A program made the position numbers and the translations under genes. 64,000 nucleotides of DNA from Streptomyces sp. NBC_01669 (lineage in GTDB: Bacteria > Actinomycetota > Actinomycetes > Streptomycetales > Streptomycetaceae): positions 2,108,001-2,172,000 of the forward strand of contig NZ_JAPEQG010000001.1 of NCBI RefSeq assembly GCF_026339735.1, given 5' to 3'. Each line of letters opens with the position of its first letter. Within the stretch, counting starts at the first letter, position 1. The notes under the pieces are model-generated. The model was given only the letters and a program-made list of their open reading frames with translations, did no database searches and had not been told where the DNA came from. Shown piece after piece: positions 60,935 to 64,000 of the stretch.

Positions 60935-61894
60935 ATGTCTCTGACCGCACCGCTGCACGGCGTCGTCCCGCCGGTGTGCACCCCGCTCGACTCCCACGGG
61001 GAGGTCGACACCGCCTCTCTGACCGACCTGGTCGAGCACCTCATCGGCGGGGGCGTGCACGGACTCTTCGCGCTCGGTTCCACCAGTGAGGTCGCCTACC
61101 TCACCGACGAACAGCGCGCCACGACGCTGGAGACCGTCGTCCGTGTGACCGACGGCCGCGTCCCGGTACTGGCGGGTGTCATCGACACCACCACCGCACG
61201 CGTCGCCGAGCACGCCAGGACCGCCGCCGGCCTCGGTGCGGACGCACTGGTTGCGACTGCGCCGTTCTACACCCGCACCCACGGCAAGGAGATCGCCCAG
61301 CACTTCCGCCGGCTGCGGGCGGCCGTCGATCTGCCACTGTTCGCCTACGACATCCCGGTCGCCGTCCACAGCAAGCTTTCCTCCGCGCTCGTGCGCGAGC
61401 TCGCCGAGGACGGCACGCTGGCCGGCCTCAAGGACAGCAGCGGCGACGAGGGCGGGCTGCGCCGGCTGATCGTGGAGCTCGGCGGGCGCGAGGGCCGCAG
61501 GGAGGGACCGGCTCCGGAGTTCAGCATCCTCACCGGTTCCGAACTCACCGTGGACGCGGCGCTGCTGGCCGGCGCCGACGGTGTCGTGCCGGGCATCGGC
61601 AATGTCGACCCGGCCGGGTACGTCCGGCTGTACGACGCCGCGCGGGCCGGCGACTGGGCGCTCGCCGCGAGGGAGCAGGAGCGGCTCGTCGCGCTGTTCG
61701 CCATGGTCGATGTCGGCCCGGAGGCGGACATGGGCCGCAGCTCGTCGGCGCTCGGGGCGTTCAAGGCCGCGCTGCAGCTGCTCGGGATCATCGCGTGCGG
61801 CGACACCGCGTTCCCGCAGATCCAGCTGAGCGACGAGTCGGTCGCCCTGGTGGCACAGCGGCTGCGTGCCGCAGGCCTGCCCGCGGTCCGATGA
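60935..61894 (+). CDS. nanA: DapA/NanA-family lyase 2 (probable N-acetylneuraminate lyase)
   Basis: The 319-residue class I aldolase has GVVPPVCTPLDSHGEVD, the Tyr in LFAYDIPVAVHSKL and the Schiff-base Lys in LAGLKDSSGDEGG. The GxxGE motif reads LGSTSEVAYLT, with Ser for Gly. ATG 60935 (GGAG SD) is chosen because the upstream ATG (60872) lies inside the operator. It is the first gene of nanA-nanK-nanE, each joined by ATGA overlaps. It differs from lyase 1 in a short insertion (GREGRREGPAP). Confidence 0.85.
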   Translation: MSLTAPLHGVVPPVCTPLDSHGEVDTASLTDLVEHLIGGGVHGLFALGSTSEVAYLTDEQRATTLETVVRVTDGRVPVLAGVIDTTTARVAEHARTAAGLGADALVATAPFYTRTHGKEIAQHFRRLRAAVDLPLFAYDIPVAVHSKLSSALVRELAEDGTLAGLKDSSGDEGGLRRLIVELGGREGRREGPAPEFSILTGSELTVDAALLAGADGVVPGIGNVDPAGYVRLYDAARAGDWALAAREQERLVALFAMVDVGPEADMGRSSSALGAFKAALQLLGIIACGDTAFPQIQLSDESVALVAQRLRAAGLPAVR

Positions 61895-62856
61895 GCCTGA
61901 GCCCGCCGTCCTCGGCCACCGGCGCCCCGGTGATCGGACTCGATCTCGGTGGTACGAAGATCGCCGCCGCGCTCTTCGGCGCGGACGGTACCGTCCTGGC
62001 ACGGCACACCCGGCCCACCCCGGCCCGGGAGGGCGCCCCGGCCGTGCTCGACGCGCTCGCGGCGGCGGCCGCCGAGGTCGACCCGGCGCGGCTCGCCACC
62101 GCGCTCGGCATCGCCGCAGCCGGAGTCGTCGATCCCCGCACCGGCAGGGTCACCAGCGCCACCGACTCGCTCCGCGGCTGGGCGGGCACCGAGCTCGGTG
62201 CCGGGCTCGCGGACCGTACCGGACTGCCGGTGGCCTGCGACAACGACGTACGCGCCACGGCCGGGCCGGAGCTCACCGCGCTGGTCGCGGAGGTTTCGGC
62301 CCATGCGTCACTGCTGTTCGCGGCAATCGGTACCGGTGTGGGCGGCGCGGTCGCCGTCGACGGGCGGATGCTGCACGGGGCCTCGGGCATCGCCGGACAT
62401 CTCGGCCATCTGCCGAGCCCTGAGGCCGCGGGGCTGCCCTGCACCTGCGGTGCCACCGGCCACCTGGAGGTCATCGCCTCCGGCCCCGGCATCACCGCTC
62501 ATTACGAACGGCTCACCGGCACCTCGGTGGACCGGCTCGAAACCGTGGCCGAGCGGGCCGCGCGGGGCAATGCGGACGCCGTCCACGCCATCACCTCCGG
62601 CGCGGCCGCCACCGGCCAGGTGCTCGGCGGGCTCGCCAATGCCCTCGGCCCCGACCGGGTCGTCATCGGCGGCGGCGTCCCCCGGATCGGCTCGCTGTAC
62701 GGCGATGCGCTCGCCGCGGCGTTCGCCGCCGAGCTGATGCCGCCGCTGCGGGGACTCGCACCCGTCGCGCCGCTGTTCGGCCACGACGCCGCGGTGCTCG
62801 GGGCCGCCGCCCTGACCACCACTCTCCCTCTCCACCACCCAGGAGTTCTCCGATGA
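61891..62856 (+). CDS. nanK: ROK-family kinase, probable N-acetylmannosamine kinase
   Basis: The 321-residue sugar kinase has the ATP motif GLDLGGTKIAAALF, AIGTGVGGAVAVDGRMLHG, the substrate His of the ROK family (GIAGHLGHLP) and the zinc region CTCGATGHLE (184-193), where the usual third Cys is His191. ManNAc kinase activity is inferred from its place between lyase and epimerase genes. ATG overlaps the nanA stop (ATGA). Confidence 0.88.
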   Translation: MSLSPPSSATGAPVIGLDLGGTKIAAALFGADGTVLARHTRPTPAREGAPAVLDALAAAAAEVDPARLATALGIAAAGVVDPRTGRVTSATDSLRGWAGTELGAGLADRTGLPVACDNDVRATAGPELTALVAEVSAHASLLFAAIGTGVGGAVAVDGRMLHGASGIAGHLGHLPSPEAAGLPCTCGATGHLEVIASGPGITAHYERLTGTSVDRLETVAERAARGNADAVHAITSGAAATGQVLGGLANALGPDRVVIGGGVPRIGSLYGDALAAAFAAELMPPLRGLAPVAPLFGHDAAVLGAAALTTTLPLHHPGVLR

Positions 62857-63533
62857 CCGCGCAGGAACTGGCCGCCTCCCTCCAGGGCAAGCTGATCGTG
62901 TCCTGTCAAGCACCTCCCGGTGACCCGATGCGGGAGACCGGCACCCTCGTCCGGCTTGCGCAGTCCGCCGCCGCCGGTGGCGCCGCCGCGATCCGGGCCA
63001 ATGAGCCGGAGGTCGTAGCCGCGATCGCCGCGGCCGTCGACCTGCCGGTCATCGGGCTCTGGAAGGACGGCGACATCGGCGTCTACATCACCCCGACCGT
63101 CCGGCACGCCCTGGCGATCGCCGCGGCGGGCGCCGCCGTCGTCGCCGCCGACGCCACCGACCGGCCGCGCCCCGACGGGTCGGCCTTCGCCGACCTGGTC
63201 ACCGCGGTCCACGAGGCCGGTGCGCTGGTCATGGCCGATGTGTCGACGCTCGCCGAGGGCCTCGCCGCGGCCGCCCAGGGCGCGGACTTCGTCTCGACGA
63301 CGCTGTCGGGCTATGTGCCCGGGACGCCGAAGCAGACCGGTCCCGATCTCGACCTGGTGGCGGCGCTGTCTGCCGCGATCGACGTCCCGGTGGTCGCCGA
63401 AGGCCGTATCAACACCCCCGAAGAGGCGGCCGAGGCCCTGGACCGCGGTGCCCACAGCATCGTCGTCGGCACCGCCATCACCGCTCCCACCGCCCTGACC
63501 ACGCGTTTCGTGGCGGGCATAGCCCGGCCCTGA
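62853..63533 (+). CDS. nanE: N-acetylmannosamine-6-phosphate 2-epimerase
   Basis: The 226-residue TIM-barrel protein shows the NanE motifs KLIVSCQAPPGDPMRET near the N-terminus, AIRANEPEVVAAI, VIGLWKDGDIGVYITPT, ADVSTLAEGLAAAAQGADFVSTTLSGY and PVVAEGRINTPEEA ending HSIVVGTAIT. It converts ManNAc-6-phosphate to GlcNAc-6-phosphate, which the general amino-sugar pathway (nagA/nagB, not in this window) would use. ATG overlaps the nanK stop. Confidence 0.93.
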   Translation: MTAQELAASLQGKLIVSCQAPPGDPMRETGTLVRLAQSAAAGGAAAIRANEPEVVAAIAAAVDLPVIGLWKDGDIGVYITPTVRHALAIAAAGAAVVAADATDRPRPDGSAFADLVTAVHEAGALVMADVSTLAEGLAAAAQGADFVSTTLSGYVPGTPKQTGPDLDLVAALSAAIDVPVVAEGRINTPEEAAEALDRGAHSIVVGTAITAPTALTTRFVAGIARP

Positions 63534-63596
63534 ACCAGCCCCCACCACGCGGGCGGTCACTCGAGGGCGAGTGCCGTGCCGCATCCTGGAGACACC

Positions 63597-64000
63597 GTGC
63601 AGACCACCACACCCCCCACGCTCCCCTGGTACCGCGAGGTGAGCCCCACCCAGTGGAAGTCGTTCCTCGCCGCCTGGATCGGTTACGTCCTCGACGGCTT
63701 CGACTTCGTGCTGATCACTCTCGTCCTCACCGAGATCAGTGACGACTTCGGTCTGAGCACGGTGCAGGCGGCCAGTCTGATCTCCGGTGCGTTCATCACC
63801 CGCTGGCTGGGCGGTGCGGTACTCGGCGCCATCGGAGACCGGTTCGGGCGCAAGCTCTCCATGATCCTGTCGATCCTGCTGTACTCGCTCGGCACCTTCG
63901 CCTGCGGGTTCGCCTGGAACTACCACAGCCTGTTCGCCGCCCGGCTCGCCATCGGCGTGGGCATGGCCGGTGAGTACAGCGCCAGTTCCACGTACGTCAT
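63597..64000 (+). CDS. nanT: MFS transporter, probable sialic acid permease (partial)
   Basis: The frame starts at GTG 63597 (GGAG SD), 63 bases after nanE, and runs off the window, giving 134 residues. It opens with [34 protein letters not shown], then the MFS loop motif ([14 protein letters not shown]) and [15 protein letters not shown], all typical of the sialate:proton symporter branch (NanT). Assignment leans on the operon context. Confidence 0.85.
   Translation, partial: MQTTTPPTLPWYREVSPTQWKSFLAAWIGYVLDGFDFVLITLVLTEISDDFGLSTVQAASLISGAFITRWLGGAVLGAIGDRFGRKLSMILSILLYSLGTFACGFAWNYHSLFAARLAIGVGMAGEYSASSTYV

Overview
The window is about 72% GC, third codon positions are almost all G or C, and it carries rodlin and chaplin genes, a DmdR/IdeR-type iron box, a PucR regulator, many small HATPase, GntR, PadR and TetR regulators, and GTG/TTG starts behind strong Shine-Dalgarno (SD) sequences. 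Together these point to a Streptomyces chromosome. No tRNA, rRNA, CRISPR array, intact insertion sequence or secondary-metabolite cluster was seen.

Layout. 0-5.6 kb: a secreted BNR-repeat protein, a rearranged stretch with a truncated subtilisin gene facing an orphan C-terminal coding fragment, and an ECF sigma factor with its membrane partner. 5.6-14.5 kb: a purine oxidation operon (FAD, 2Fe-2S and molybdenum subunits of xanthine dehydrogenase, a purine permease, XdhC) divergent from its likely regulator PucR. 14.6-20.7 kb: a TPR-type protein, a lipoprotein, a GntR regulator, an iron-regulated FhuF-like reductase, a DUF2637 membrane protein, an RsbW-like kinase, and a secreted RNase Sa with a barstar inhibitor. 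20.8-36 kb: GH38 mannosidase, pyruvate oxidase, a PP2C-like protein that has lost metal ligands, a large secreted S8 protease, a LuxR/TrmB-type regulator, a DUF456 protein and a GH95-like glycosidase. 36-43.3 kb: an ABC/FtsX exporter with PadR repressor, an Ada-AlkA type DNA glycosylase, RsgA with a tiny upstream ORF, and a DUF5949 protein. 43.4-48 kb: an aerial-surface amyloid locus with three 136-residue rodlins, one short chaplin, one long sortase-anchored chaplin and two uncharacterised small proteins. 48-64 kb: a sialic acid utilisation region.

The sialic acid region is the most coherent functional unit. A secreted sialidase releases the sugar. A peptide-type ABC importer (with a permease-ATPase fusion) is cotranscribed with one NanA-type lyase. 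A second operon encodes another NanA-type lyase, a ROK kinase (NanK) and NanE, followed by an MFS transporter (NanT) that runs off the window. Two FadR-type GntR regulators are present, and a near-identical operator-like element lies just downstream of the predicted promoter at the sialidase and the nanA-nanK-nanE operon; a third, more diverged copy lies at the ABC operon. With the GH38 and GH95-like enzymes, the window looks equipped to strip complex glycans.

Start codons were chosen from SD sequences and codon use. Functions come from motif recognition by eye; nothing was searched or computed.
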